Below, in pieces: positions 20,655-31,696 of a stretch of 62,000 nucleotides of DNA. Position numbers and translations under genes: made by a program. This DNA comes from Branchiostoma floridae. Lineage: Eukaryota; Chordata; Leptocardii; Amphioxiformes; Branchiostomatidae. Position 1 is the stretch's first letter, and every line of letters starts with the position of its first letter. The stretch spans positions 21,756,701 to 21,818,700 of the forward strand of contig NC_049982.1 in assembly GCF_000003815.2 (NCBI RefSeq), in the 5' to 3' direction. A model generated the notes under the pieces. It was not told the origin of the DNA, searched no databases, and saw nothing but the letters and a program-made list of their open reading frames with translations.

Positions 20655-22613
20655 TTAGTGGTACAGATCATCAATTCCTTCCACACCAATTCGGTTAACA
20701 AATTGGGGGTGGACATTGTAGAGGTGCTTGAGACATAACATGGTGGTTTTAAAAAACCTCGAACAATTACCAACCTTACAAGGCACAATGTCCCCGGAGA
20801 TGCCATGCGCCTTTGCAAGATGAGATTTCAAAGACCTAAAACTATGCAAGAGTTCGTCACAACCATGAGAAATAAACTGGTTGCACACAAAGACAGCCTT
20901 ATTCTTGTACAAGTCAGAGGAGATGACAATGGCTCTCGCCTTTGCTACCAAATCGGGACTTGGAGCCTGAGAGGCATCCGAAGTATCCTCATCAATGATG
21001 AGGCTTCTGGAGCCAACAGTAGAGTCAGACTCGTTACCGTCCACAGAACGAAGACTGTCCGAGGGAAACTCCTCGATAACAAGACTGGAGTCGGAATCCG
21101 GCTCCTTACGAATCTTTTTTCCTTTCGACAAAGTCTTTGCAGAGGCAGATCCCTCACTGGAATCACCCCTACACCTTTTCCTGGAATCTTTGTCAGCAAT
21201 ATCAGAGTTGCCATCATGGCAGCTCTGACAAAGAAAGAGGCGATTATCGCTTTGACAAACTGGGCCCTCACAGAAAGCAAGGAGAGCAGATTCTGGAGTT
21301 ATGTCTGCCTTGCACTGATGACAAGACACCACCTCCAGAGTGATTGTGTAATCCAACTCACAACCCTGACACATGTACCGACGAGTAACAGGTCGGATAG
21401 GACTGGCCGCCTTACGCCTCCTTCTCTGGGACCGGGCGCGAGGGGCCGGTACCGGAGCAGCAGATGTTGAGGGTACCTGCTCGCTAGAAGAGGAAGAAAG
21501 GCCAGGCTTGGCCAGAGAAGGAGCGGCCTCCGACAGCACGTCCTCAGACGGCTCAACCACCGCGACCGGAGAAGACTTGGCCAGAGAAGGAGCGGCCTCC
21601 GACAGCACGTCCTCAGACGGCTCAACCACCGCGACCGGAGAAAACTTGGTCAGAGAAGGAGCGGCCTCCGACAGCAAGTCCTCAGACGGCTCAACCACCG
21701 CGACCGGAGGAGAAACCTCCGGCTCCGCGACCGGAGAAGAAACATCCGACTTCACAGCCGAAGAAGTACCCTGGTCCACACTGCCAGGGTGACCTGGAGG
21801 CGAAATAGGATCAGAAACATCAGACACTGCGTCAGAAACATGGGCCAGTTCCGACCGACCAGGCTTATTTACAGCCTGAGGAACCCCTCCATCATGGTGT
21901 TCACGGACCTGACTCACACCTGCCGGGAGCTCTTGGCTCTTAGCCCAACTGGCTCCCATCTTAATCCTGTTTGCGAAGGACAGGGGACAACGGCGGGCCG
22001 TATGTCCCTCTGCCCTGCAACTGAGGCACACAACATCGTTGGTACAATCCATGGCCAAATGCCCAATGGATTGGCATTTGTTGCAAAATGTTACTGCACA
22101 ATTTGCCGACTCATGGCCTTCCTGGTTGCATCTCAAGCAGGTACGGGGCTGCCCCACGTACCTGAAGAAAACCATCCTCCCGTCAAACATTTTCCATGCT
22201 GATGGGATATTGCATCCCGGCTTTAAAACTACTTTATATTGCCGGTTCCCATTTTTGATGGTCGGTCTGTCCCGGTATGTTACCATACGGGACGTGATGA
22301 CGGCACAGTATTGATTTAACCAGTTCCTGACATAGTTGTCATCGAGCTCATACGGAATTCTTGTGGCCGTGACAATTATCTCCGCCGCCGCGTAAGATGA
22401 CACATCCACGGCGTCTAAACCAGACAGTTTCCCCGCATACAATGTACGCTCGTGTACCGAGGAAAATGACACGTCGAATGAGTTTGGTCCCAGAGACTGA
22501 ACAGCCTGAATGCTGCTCATGGGAGCCGAAACCTCGCTCAGCAAAGTAAACACTTGTTCATACGTTAACCGATCACGGTACACGGCAACTTTTATTGAAA
22601 GAGGACGCTTCAT
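20655..22613 (-). CDS. LINE ORF1 with CCHC knuckles and C-terminal zinc fingers
   Basis: A 652-codon open frame. Residues 1-150 are an RRM-like N-terminal region. Three CCHC zinc knuckles (CX2CX4HX4C) are at 159-172, 177-190 and 196-209, typical of nucleic-acid chaperone ORF1 proteins. An acidic, proline-rich linker holds three tandem 23-residue repeats of the form SPVAVVEPSEDVLSEAAPSL (about 302-370). A basic stretch (RSQRRRRK, 394-401) could be a nuclear signal. Residues 415-466 contain four CxxC-type pairs resembling a PHD or zinc-ribbon module. Two C2H2-like fingers end the protein (C577-C585-H598-H603 and C612-C617-H630-H635). The frame is uninterrupted, so this part has been under recent selection or the insertion is young. 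Confidence 0.85.
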   Translation of the reverse strand: MKRPLSIKVAVYRDRLTYEQVFTLLSEVSAPMSSIQAVQSLGPNSFDVSFSSVHERTLYAGKLSGLDAVDVSSYAAAEIIVTATRIPYELDDNYVRNWLNQYCAVITSRMVTYRDRPTIKNGNRQYKVVLKPGCNIPSAWKMFDGRMVFFRYVGQPRTCLRCNQEGHESANCAVTFCNKCQSIGHLAMDCTNDVVCLSCRAEGHTARRCPLSFANRIKMGASWAKSQELPAGVSQVREHHDGGVPQAVNKPGRSELAHVSDAVSDVSDPISPPGHPGSVDQGTSSAVKSDVSSPVAEPEVSPPVAVVEPSEDLLSEAAPSLTKFSPVAVVEPSEDVLSEAAPSLAKSSPVAVVEPSEDVLSEAAPSLAKPGLSSSSSEQVPSTSAAPVPAPRARSQRRRRKAASPIRPVTRRYMCQGCELDYTITLEVVSCHQCKADITPESALLAFCEGPVCQSDNRLFLCQSCHDGNSDIADKDSRKRCRGDSSEGSASAKTLSKGKKIRKEPDSDSSLVIEEFPSDSLRSVDGNESDSTVGSRSLIIDEDTSDASQAPSPDLVAKARAIVISSDLYKNKAVFVCNQFISHGCDELLHSFRSLKSHLAKAHGISGDIVPCKVGNCSRFFKTTMLCLKHLYNVHPQFVNRIGVEGIDDLYH

Positions 22614-22939
22614 AATGCAGCTTTAACTAGAACCAAATAAAACTAAAAAGGAACCAAAATATGAGCAGACAGAGCTGCCAGAGACCCTGAAAAACACTAC
22701 CTGTAAATCAGACAGCCTCCACGGACTCCACGGGCAGCAAGGGTTGAAAACGTAACGTAACTGAAGGCGTGTAACCAAACTGACACGCTTAAAGAACAAC
22801 CAAGTACGGACCAATAAACTAGGCAGCCTCTCCGGGCGCTACTGGTTCTCAAACTAAATTGCTAAATTTGCCAAGGAGCAAGCCCAAGTGGAAATTTCCA
22901 CTCAGACAAAATGGACACCACTGTCTGTCTCAACCCTTG

Positions 22940-23310
22940 AAATGCAAAACAGAGCAGCGTCCTACAATGGATGACCTCTGCCCCCTCTCAGCCCAGTCTA
23001 TATAATGGGCGGGGGACAGCAGAAACTACAATGCTGCAACTAGATTTTGCAGCTGCGAAACAGGGCGAACGCCCCACAATGGATGGACCACCTCTGCCCC
23101 TCTCAGCCCAGTCAACGCAATGGGCGGGGGGCAGAAGTAAACCACAATGCTGCAACTAGATTCTGCAGTTTTAGATCAACTCATTAAAGCCCAGAGTTCA
23201 ACCGACTTGCAAACCATTAGATCAACTCAATAAGCCCAGAGTTCAACCGACTTGCAAATCAATAGATCAACTCATCAAAGCCCAGAGTTCGACCGACTTT
23301 CGAACCACAA
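22940..23310 (-). promoter_or_regulatory. LINE 5' leader tandem repeats
   Basis: Two copies of a roughly 111-base unit (starting ACAATGGATG at about 22964 and 23075, each containing ATGGGCGGGG, a GC-box-like string, and CAATGCTGCAACTAGATT) are followed by three copies of a roughly 46-base unit (TTAGATCAACTCATTAAAGC onward, 23172-23308). Tandem monomers upstream of ORF1 are a common layout for LINE promoters. Promoter activity is inference. Confidence 0.6.
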
Positions 23311-24029
23311 ACTTACGGGCAAAAACACATTGTCACAATAACGTCCTTTTTGGTTTGGGTAAAAACAAAACTTGATAAAAATTTGACGACCAATTTAGCG
23401 GGACTGTCCGAAACGGAATAACATTCAAAACAGGTAAACTTGTACCCAGGCAGGGTGCATCAAACACTGGGGAGAACCAAGGGTTGCGAGCCCTCCTGCC
23501 ACCAAGTTCACCAAATCAAATATAAACTGAAACTTAAGAGCGAATGTCTGTAAGGGTCAAACAATGGTGGCAGGGGTCAAAAAATAGATTTGGCTCATAT
23601 TTTGCACAGTGGTAGTACTTGGTACACAACCCCTCAAAATAGCTTTCTTTCTGCTCAGAACCTCTCGTTGCTATGGCAACAGGCCAAAGAAGTTTATGGG
23701 CCATTTTTCCAGATTTTGGCATGTAAAAAACATGAAAATTGGCCAACTTTAGGGCACTAATACTGATCAATGCTTTAACTTACAAACCAAAGCAGAATGT
23801 GCTGATTAGAGCAATGCCTGAACTTGCATTAAATAGCAGAAAGGTTTATCTTCTGTAAAATCTATGGTCACGGGCAACCTAAATGTAATACACTGTTTTC
23901 ACGATGCAAAAAAAACTGAAATTTTGCCCAACTTTGAAGCACTGAAAGTCCGTAAGTGTTTAGATTTTTCGCTTGCAATTCACATCAAATAATAACCCGC
24001 TAAAGAGCTATTAGATGAATGATTACAAA

Positions 24030-25320
24030 GTTTGGGTTCTTGTTTTGTTGCTACGCAATTATCCTTTAAAGTGGGTCAATTTTCATGATTTTGAGAAAAT
24101 GTCATTTTTTGCTATCTTTGAACTACTGTAAGTTCTAAACCAAACTTAGTTCTGTTATTGGAATCTATTTGGATGATAAACCAATATATTGTCTATCAAA
24201 TGCATGCTTGTAAAGTTTGCGTTCATGTTTTGTTGCTACGCAACTGTCCTTTAAAGTGGGTCAATTTTCATGATTTTGATAATATGTAATTTTTTGCCAT
24301 TTTTGCACAATCATAACTTCCAAACCAAACTTGTTCTGTTATTGAAACTTACATCAAATATAAACCAATATATTGTCTATGAAACTCATGCTTATAAAAG
24401 TTGTGTTCTTGTTTCGTTGCTCCGTAATTGTCCTTTAAGGTAGGTCAATTTCCATAATTTTGACAAAATGTCATTTTGGGCCATATTTGAACCGCTGTAA
24501 GTTCTAAACCAAACTTGTTCTGTTATTGGAATTTATTTGAAAGATAAACCAATATATTGTCTATAAAATGCATGCTTGTAAAGTTTGCGTTCATGTTTTG
24601 TTGCTACGCAATTGTCCTTTAAAGTGGGTCAATTTTCATGATTTTGAGAAAATGTCATTTTGTGCTATCTTTGAACTACTGTAAGTTCTAAACCAAACTT
24701 GTTCTGTTATTGGAATTTATTTGAAAGATAAACCAATATATTGTCTATCAAATGCATACTTGTAAAGTTTGCGTTCTTGTTTTGTTGCTATGCAATTGTC
24801 CTTTTAAGTGGGTCAGTTTTCATGATTCTGATAATATGTCATTTTGTGCCATTTTTGCGTAATCATTACTTCCAAACCAAACTTGTTATGTTATTGGAAT
24901 TAACTTGGAATGTAAACCAATATATTGTTTATCAAAGGCAATAAAATTTGGGTACTTGTTTTGTTGCTACACATTTTCCGTTTAAAGTGGGCTGATTTTC
25001 ATGACTTTGATGATATGTCATTTTTGCTATATTTGAACTATCATAAATTCTAAACCAAAATTGTTGTGTAATTGAAATAACCAATATATTGTTTATCAAA
25101 TATATGCTTATATTTGAGTTCTTGTTTTGTTGATACACAATTGTCCTTTAAAGTAGTTCAATTTTCGTGACTTTGATAGTTATTTTGTGCTATTTTTGCA
25201 CAGTGATAAATTCCAAACCAAACTTGTTCTGTAACGGAAAGTTGCTTGAAATATAAACCAATACATTGTCTATCAAATGCATGACTATGCACACTTGGGG
25301 TTCTTGTATTCTAGCAGAAT
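24030..25320 (+). repeat. 184-bp tandem array in left arm of foldback element
   Basis: TGTTTTGTTGCTACGCAAT-type strings recur at 24041, 24226, 24410, 24594, 24778, 24957 and 25123, a period of about 184 bases shrinking in the last two units. Each unit also holds AAACCAAACTTGTTCTGTTA and AAACCAATATATTGTCTAT. An eighth partial unit ends near 25320. The inverted counterpart in the right arm (about 26440-27030) has only three to four units. Confidence 0.85.
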
Positions 25321-25349
25321 ACGTACATGTCCCTATAAGTAGGTCGTTT

Positions 25350-26400
25350 TTCGCACTTATCCTAAAACTTGTTTTTGACAATGGCGATACACCAGACATG
25401 GTAGTCTTCATTTTTATAGAATTAATGTAACACTAACAATGTGTAACCACACTAAAGAAAAACAAACATTTGAAGGGATTCTACACAGTCATGCTCGTTG
25501 TTAAAGTCAGATGCATCTACTCTGAACTTCTGAACATTCTTCTAGCTTTCCAGTTGAACCTCCTTGTCTACAGTGACTTAGGTTAAACATGTTTGCGTCC
25601 CCACAAATATTGACTCCCGAAGACTTAACTTGTGTTTTTCATCAAACTTTGTGCATCTTTCCACTTACAGTGCCATGTTCATGTGAACAATATGTACACC
25701 CTCTGCTATTTCTGTGTACTTATTTTGACCATGGAAAGGAACTTATAGGTAATCTTGAAGATTGAACTGTGAGCACTGAAGTGTGAGCACTTTTATGTAG
25801 ATGTGTCGTCAAAAATCACTGCCGGTGTATAGTCAGCATTTGTGGAAAAACCTTAAGAGTACCCAAGTTCCTGCTGCCATTGTTCAAAATGAATACTGGC
25901 CACAGAGTCAGACATTGCAGAAGTTGACCAAACGCATGTTTGTCTTATATGTATGCTACTGTGAATAGAAAGACACACTGATATTGGTGATGTTTGTTCA
26001 AAGTAGAAACAAGTTAAGTCTTTGAGAGTCAATATTGTGGGAAGCAAACATAAGACTGTAGACTGTAGTCATACACGAGTATACGTAGCGTGCGTAGCTG
26101 CAGAGGTATCAGAATGTTTGGTTCTGAGTGGATGCATCTGACACACCCTCCTATGTAGGGCTAATCCCACAGCATACACAAAAGCCTTATGGTGTCAGTA
26201 AGATATTTGTTTGTGCCACTGGATTATGATTTATCCCTGCATGAAAGAGGGGATGAGTGACATTGAAGACGAGTATTACTTTGTGTAGAATCTCTACAAT
26301 TTTTTTTCTTTATGGCGATAGCGTGTTTGTTACATTGTTTCTATAAAAAAACAAAGACTGTGACATGTGTTACAGTAACTGTTTTTTTCAACAACAAGAT
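25350..26400. other. Unique centre of the foldback element
   Basis: Roughly 1 kb between the arms. I see no frame longer than about 65 codons, no transposase motif and no internal repeat. Confidence 0.6.
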
Positions 26401-27507
26401 TAGTGGACTACGACCTACTTCAGATATGTGCATACTCTGCTAGAATACAAGAACCTGAAATTTGCAAGTATGCGTCTGATGGACAATATATTGGTTTATA
26501 TTCCATGTAAATTTCAATTACAGAACAAGTTTGGTTTGGAAGTTATGATTTTGCAAAGATGGCACAAAATGACACATTATCAAAATCATGAAAATTGACC
26601 CACTTTAAAGGACAATTGCGTAGCAACAAAACATGAACGCAAACTTTACAAGCATGCATTTGATAGACAATATATTGGTTTATCTTTCAAATAAGTTCCA
26701 CTAACAGAACAAGTTTGGTTTAGAACTTACAATAGTTCAAAGATAGCACAAAATGACATTTTCTCAAAATCATGAAAACTGACCCACTTTAAAGGACAAT
26801 TGCGTAGCAACAAAACATGAACGCAAACTTTACAAGCATGCATTTGATAGACAATATATTGGTTTATCTTTCAAATAAATTCCACTAACAGAACAAGTTT
26901 GGTTTAGAACTTGCAGTAGTTCAAAGATAGCAAAAAATGACATTTTCTCAAAATCATGAAAATTGACCCACTTTAAAGGATAATTGCGTAGCAACAAAAC
27001 AAGAACCCAAACTTTGCAAGCATTCATCTAATAGCTCTTTAGCGGGTTATTATTTGATGTGAATTGCAAGCGAAAAATTTTTATACTTACGGACTTTCAG
27101 TGCTTCAAAGTTGGGCACAATTTCAGTTTTTTTGATCGTGAAAACAGTGTATTACATTTAGGTTGCCCGTGACCATAGATTTTACAGAAGATAAACTTTA
27201 CTGCTATTTAATGCAAGTTCAGGCATTGCTCTAATCAGGACATTCTGCTTTTGTTTGTAAGTTAAAGCATTGATCAGTATTAGTGCCCTAAAGTTGGCCA
27301 ATTTTCATGTTTTTTACATGCCAAAATCTGGAAAAATGGCCCATAAACTTCTTTGGCCTGTTGCCATAGCAACGAGAGGTTCTGAGCAGAAAGAAAGCTA
27401 TTTTGAGGGGTTGTGTACCAAGTACTACCACTGTGCAAAATATGAGCCAAATCTATTTTTTTTACCCCTGCCACCATTGTTTGACCCTTACAGACATTCG
27501 CTCTTAA

Positions 27508-29763
27508 TAATATATAACTTGATGTCCCATGAACATGTACAGACAAAGACTTTTCCACTAGTCTTAATTATATACCCCCTACTGTTTGCATATCCAGAAC
27601 AAAGTGGAGACCAGAACGAAACTCGCTGAGCTATCATAACATCACAATGCGAACCCTTCCCAGGCCGGAACAAACATACTGTAAACACTGAGATATACTC
27701 AACGATAATCTCTCATCCGTCAAGCTAATTCGCCCAGATGGATGACCACACTGATTAGCCAAAGTCAACCGGACAGATGTTTCGTTTTTGTTTCAAACCA
27801 ATCAATATCGCCATTTCCAACCAGCAAATGAGCAAAACACAACGACTGATCCACAATCACATGAACTATTCAAGATGGTGACCTAATCCACCCAGAAGGA
27901 AATCCACATGACTGCCACTATCTCCTACATACCAACAAACAGGTCGTCCCAAAGTTCAAGACAAGCAAGCACATCAAACTCGGCGAAGAGAGAGCAGCTC
28001 AAACTAGTCAAGAACATTAAATCCTTGATAGTAGATCCTTGGATCACCCAACGTCCTTGGATCGACTAGGTCAAGCCCAAGGCTTCACTTGGTAAGAAAA
28101 CCCAAGACAAGCCAGAAGAAACTAATCAGCGGAAACAAAGCGATGTGATGTGATGGTCCATGGCGAATGGCCCCAGGACCAAACCTGGGCGAGCCCACAG
28201 GCTCCCCTGTAGGGAAAGCAAGATCTCCAAAAGAAACCAACAATCAAAACAATTCCAGAACAACATCACTGAGCGATCAACTACTCAACAACATATGACC
28301 TACGTTCCACAGACATTGTACACATCTTCACGCCTCGGAAAACCCTCATTGGCATGAATGACGCACAACAACATCCTCCCGTAAAGCCACAGGTGCAAGA
28401 CCAGAGTCTTAGTCAAGAATGACCGAGAGATGATCACAGTAAGCACAAGCCTTTGCGCAGAGCTGACACCTTTTCCCAAAAAAGGCTGCCATACCAAAAC
28501 AAGCAAGAAATGACACTTGTCACAATGACGTCCTACGTCAACGCGATCAACGTGCCATCTCTGCCGAGTTTCATGGCTTAGTTAGACAATGGTACATTCC
28601 AGGCGAGTATTAAAACTCTCTTCTACAGGCATGTTACTGTATGTGGTCCAGCGTAATAAATCTACGCTTTAACTCACCATGTTTATATAAAGATATATCA
28701 CAAATTGCATCAGAAGGAACTTATTTTGTAATGAAAAATAATGCATATTCATTGTGGGTCAAAAAGTTTTACAAAACCTGTTTAATGTGCCAATAATTCA
28801 TGTGACATAAATTATGATAATGAGGTAAATTTCCAATATCCCCTTTTGCTGCATTTCCTACTGAAGTTGCTAGGTGTCGCTCTCAGCAGTTCAGTCATAA
28901 AATACGCGGCAATGCACAGCTTTTCTTAAAAGATTTCTTGTTTTAATTCTCCTGTCGATTTGACAGATAAGGAGGCAGACAGGCATTTACCTGCACATGA
29001 CTTTTTATGGTGAAGGAGGGGTGTGCCATTCCTTCTCCACCCTCTCGTCTACAGGGGCAATTGTATGCAACGTGTGAGGCGGCTCCAGCAGATGCAGCTT
29101 TGTTGTTCGGAGTATCCGTCTCCTAGGAGGACTTCCGACCAAGGATGTAAGAGGTTCCTCCTACCCTAGCGCTATTATAGTGAATGTTATACATGTGTAT
29201 AAATCTATTTCATTTATTCCATACCTCCGCCAATTCACTATCTTTTCTTCTCCGATCAATGAGAGGACTGGACCACCCACTGCTGCTATTTACACACGTA
29301 AGTCAGCTTTGATCAGATGTGAATAATTTATCTCAGCGTATCTTGTAATTGGTAATTAATTAGGAAAGTTTATAAATCCACTGCAGTGCATAAAAGGACT
29401 TTCAAACTTGTCACATATGTAACTGAGAAAGAGAGAAATCAATAGACACTTGGCCAAAGCCCTCTATCATCATTTACTATTCGGCCAGGCCGGAGTCTGG
29501 TAGAGACTACATGATTTTGACAAAGCACTATGAAAGTTACACTGGAAAGTATCACACCAGTGTACATAATTTCATTGTCACCTTTCCTAGAAGTTTATGT
29601 TTTTGGTAGCGTTTGTGGGAACACACGTTCATGCAGTCGTTTGCTGTTGGGGATAGGTACTCTTTAGTAATGCATGAATAAGAGTTTAAGTCTTGAATAA
29701 ACGCATGGTAATTTGGCGAAGGGATGTGTTCGTGGAACTCTAGTTGTAACATTCAACAGCTCA
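27508..29763. other. Intergenic DNA between foldback element and unit B
   Basis: No gene is recognised. From 27600 to about 28600 the plus strand is rich in A and C, like the LINE leader at 22620-23530, and both hold a TTGTCACAATNACGTCCT string (about 23330 and 28517), so this may be the outer part of the LINE 5' leader split by the foldback element. From 28640 to 29763 there is A/T-rich sequence with no exon-like frame. Confidence 0.5.
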
Positions 29764-30012
29764 ATTGTGGTCAGCTAATGCCAAGTTATTACATCCCTTC
29801 AACAAATAAAGCGTACTGTGATAAGTCTTATGCACATGAGGAAACCATACATGAGAAAATACAAAAATCTGGATCTTACTTTGACTTGAAAATTTCTACA
29901 AAATGTACCTTTTCCAGTCAACTATCTTTGTGACTTTGAACCTATTTGCCTTTAAAGAATGTGTGGTGACATATGCACATGTTTATACGTGTTCTGTGGG
30001 CGCTCTTTTCCG

Positions 30013-30112
30013 NNNNNNNNNNNNNNNNNNNNNNNNNNNNNNNNNNNNNNNNNNNNNNNNNNNNNNNNNNNNNNNNNNNNNNNNNNNNNNNNNNNNNNNN
30101 NNNNNNNNNNNN
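30013..30112. other. Assembly gap (100 N)
   Basis: Nominal gap; the matching unit A stretch is only about 36 bases. Confidence 0.99.
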
Positions 30113-31213
30113 AACTTGATCAGTCTGGCGATGTTCCTGCAGTCACGCGGCGAAACCTGTGTGTATGGTGAGGTAATTGGTAAGCGACCTGTATTTTCAT
30201 TATCGCCCACACGTCATGATGGACTTAAAGAAATAGTGAAGAAAACGCAATCGAGGTCTGATTTGATATTTGCTGCCTCCTGTTACAATTAATCATAGTT
30301 CAAGCAATGAGTGTAATAAAATGATGAATATATGTTTATGTACGCTTACCAACGTTCCCTACTAGTGCATATACTCGTGTGCATATACTAGTAGAAGCGC
30401 ATCTATGGCGTAATACTGACCATACGATACAACTACAAAGAATAATCAATGTAATTAGCTTTTGTCTACTTTTTTCAGCATGTGAAACAAGCATAGTCAT
30501 AATCAACATTATAACCATTTTCATAGTAGTCAGATAAATCTACATAATATCACAGGCGTAACAACTATCATACACGCTTTCCCCCTCCCGCTGCACTTGT
30601 TTTATCCATTGTTTTTGCATTATGTTTTTATGTAATATTTCAGTGCGCAAATACATTAGATACTTGCAAACTAAACATTATAATCGTATGATAACGTTGG
30701 TACAGTCTTTGATCTACATTTCCATCATATCCAGAAAAGTGTATCTTTACCACTACTTGCATGTGTATGTTGTTTTTGGTAAAATGTTTTTCGTCATTCA
30801 TTGTTATTTTCCGCAGGACAGGTTCCTTAGCTACATTGATGCAAACCAATACATGTGAAGCATGAAAGAAAGTGATATCAATGTTACATACACAACAACT
30901 CTCTCTTTCATAACAATTTCAGTATTTTTAAGAAACAGAATTCAAGACAAAAATTAGTTCAGAAATGTGCATATTTTGATAATATTGTACCTCTTGTGAA
31001 CAGGATATGTTCAATGTTTTGACCAAAAATGTTTGCAATTACAGTTTTTTTAGCGTGCTGTTCCTTGCGAGTTTTTTCTAAAGCAATTCCGGTTGTCTGC
31101 CACTCGGGCTGTCAGTATCGGGGTTGTTCAGCACGTGCTTTCCTCCTCTAGCGTGCTGTGGGTCACGGCCTCGTACAACTTGCAGATTGATTGTCTCGTT
31201 CCCTTAGTACGGT

Positions 31214-31524
31214 NNNNNNNNNNNNNNNNNNNNNNNNNNNNNNNNNNNNNNNNNNNNNNNNNNNNNNNNNNNNNNNNNNNNNNNNNNNNNNNNNNNNNNN
31301 NNNNNNNNNNNNNNNNNNNNNNNNNNNNNNNNNNNNNNNNNNNNNNNNNNNNNNNNNNNNNNNNNNNNNNNNNNNNNNNNNNNNNNNNNNNNNNNNNNNN
31401 NNNNNNNNNNNNNNNNNNNNNNNNNNNNNNNNNNNNNNNNNNNNNNNNNNNNNNNNNNNNNNNNNNNNNNNNNNNNNNNNNNNNNNNNNNNNNNNNNNNN
31501 NNNNNNNNNNNNNNNNNNNNNNNN
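31214..31524. other. Assembly gap (311 N)
   Basis: Covers the region matching about 1387-1680 of unit A, which includes the small tandem duplication there. Confidence 0.99.
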
Positions 31525-31696
31525 GTTTGAGTTTTAATACGTTTGTATGCGATCTGTTTGTGACTGTGGGTGTCAAATGTAAGATCTGGCTCAGTGGAAT
31601 TGCTTTTTGCAGCCTGTGGGGACTCGATATCCTGGCCTAAATTTAGTTGTCATCTCGCCTTGTGTTGTCAATATTGTCCACAGCACAAGGCGGAAT

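Larger units (their letters stand above)
16900..23533 (-). mobile_element. Near full-length Tx1/L1-like LINE
   Basis: A minus-strand non-LTR retrotransposon with a repeat-rich 5' leader, ORF1 (22613-20655) and ORF2 (20640 to 17147, in two frames). ORF order, the APE-type endonuclease, the LDQAKAFDRV palm motif and a C-terminal Cys/His motif point to the L1/Tx1 group. The exact 3' end is not clear; no long poly(T) is seen on the plus strand, so the lower boundary is approximate. The 5' boundary is set where the foldback element begins and could be further right (see findings). No target duplication was identified. Confidence 0.85.
23538..27503. mobile_element. 4-kb foldback element bounded by TTAA
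   Basis: GAGCGAATGTCTGTAAGGGT at the left end is matched by its complement at the right end, and the inverted similarity runs inward for about 590 bases. Arrays of a 184-base monomer then continue the palindrome. TTAA flanks both ends (23534-23537 and 27504-27507), as for piggyBac-type target duplications, although TTAA is itself palindromic and the superfamily is not proven. The two arms differ in length (left to about 25350, right from about 26405), with a unique centre. No transposase frame is present, so it is non-autonomous. The short matching frames at both ends are a consequence of the inverted repeat, not genes. Confidence 0.85.
29764..31696. other. Left part of unit B, repeat of bases 1-1877
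   Basis: The sequence matches the window start from ATTGTGGTCAGC onward, with scattered substitutions and short indels. Gaps at 30013-30112 and 31214-31524 interrupt it. No gene is seen, as in unit A. Confidence 0.8.

Noticed and set aside
23534-27629. Matching frames MISISALKLANFHVFYMPKS at both ends of the foldback element
   Set aside because: They are the same inverted repeat read on opposite strands, with no homology to transposases.
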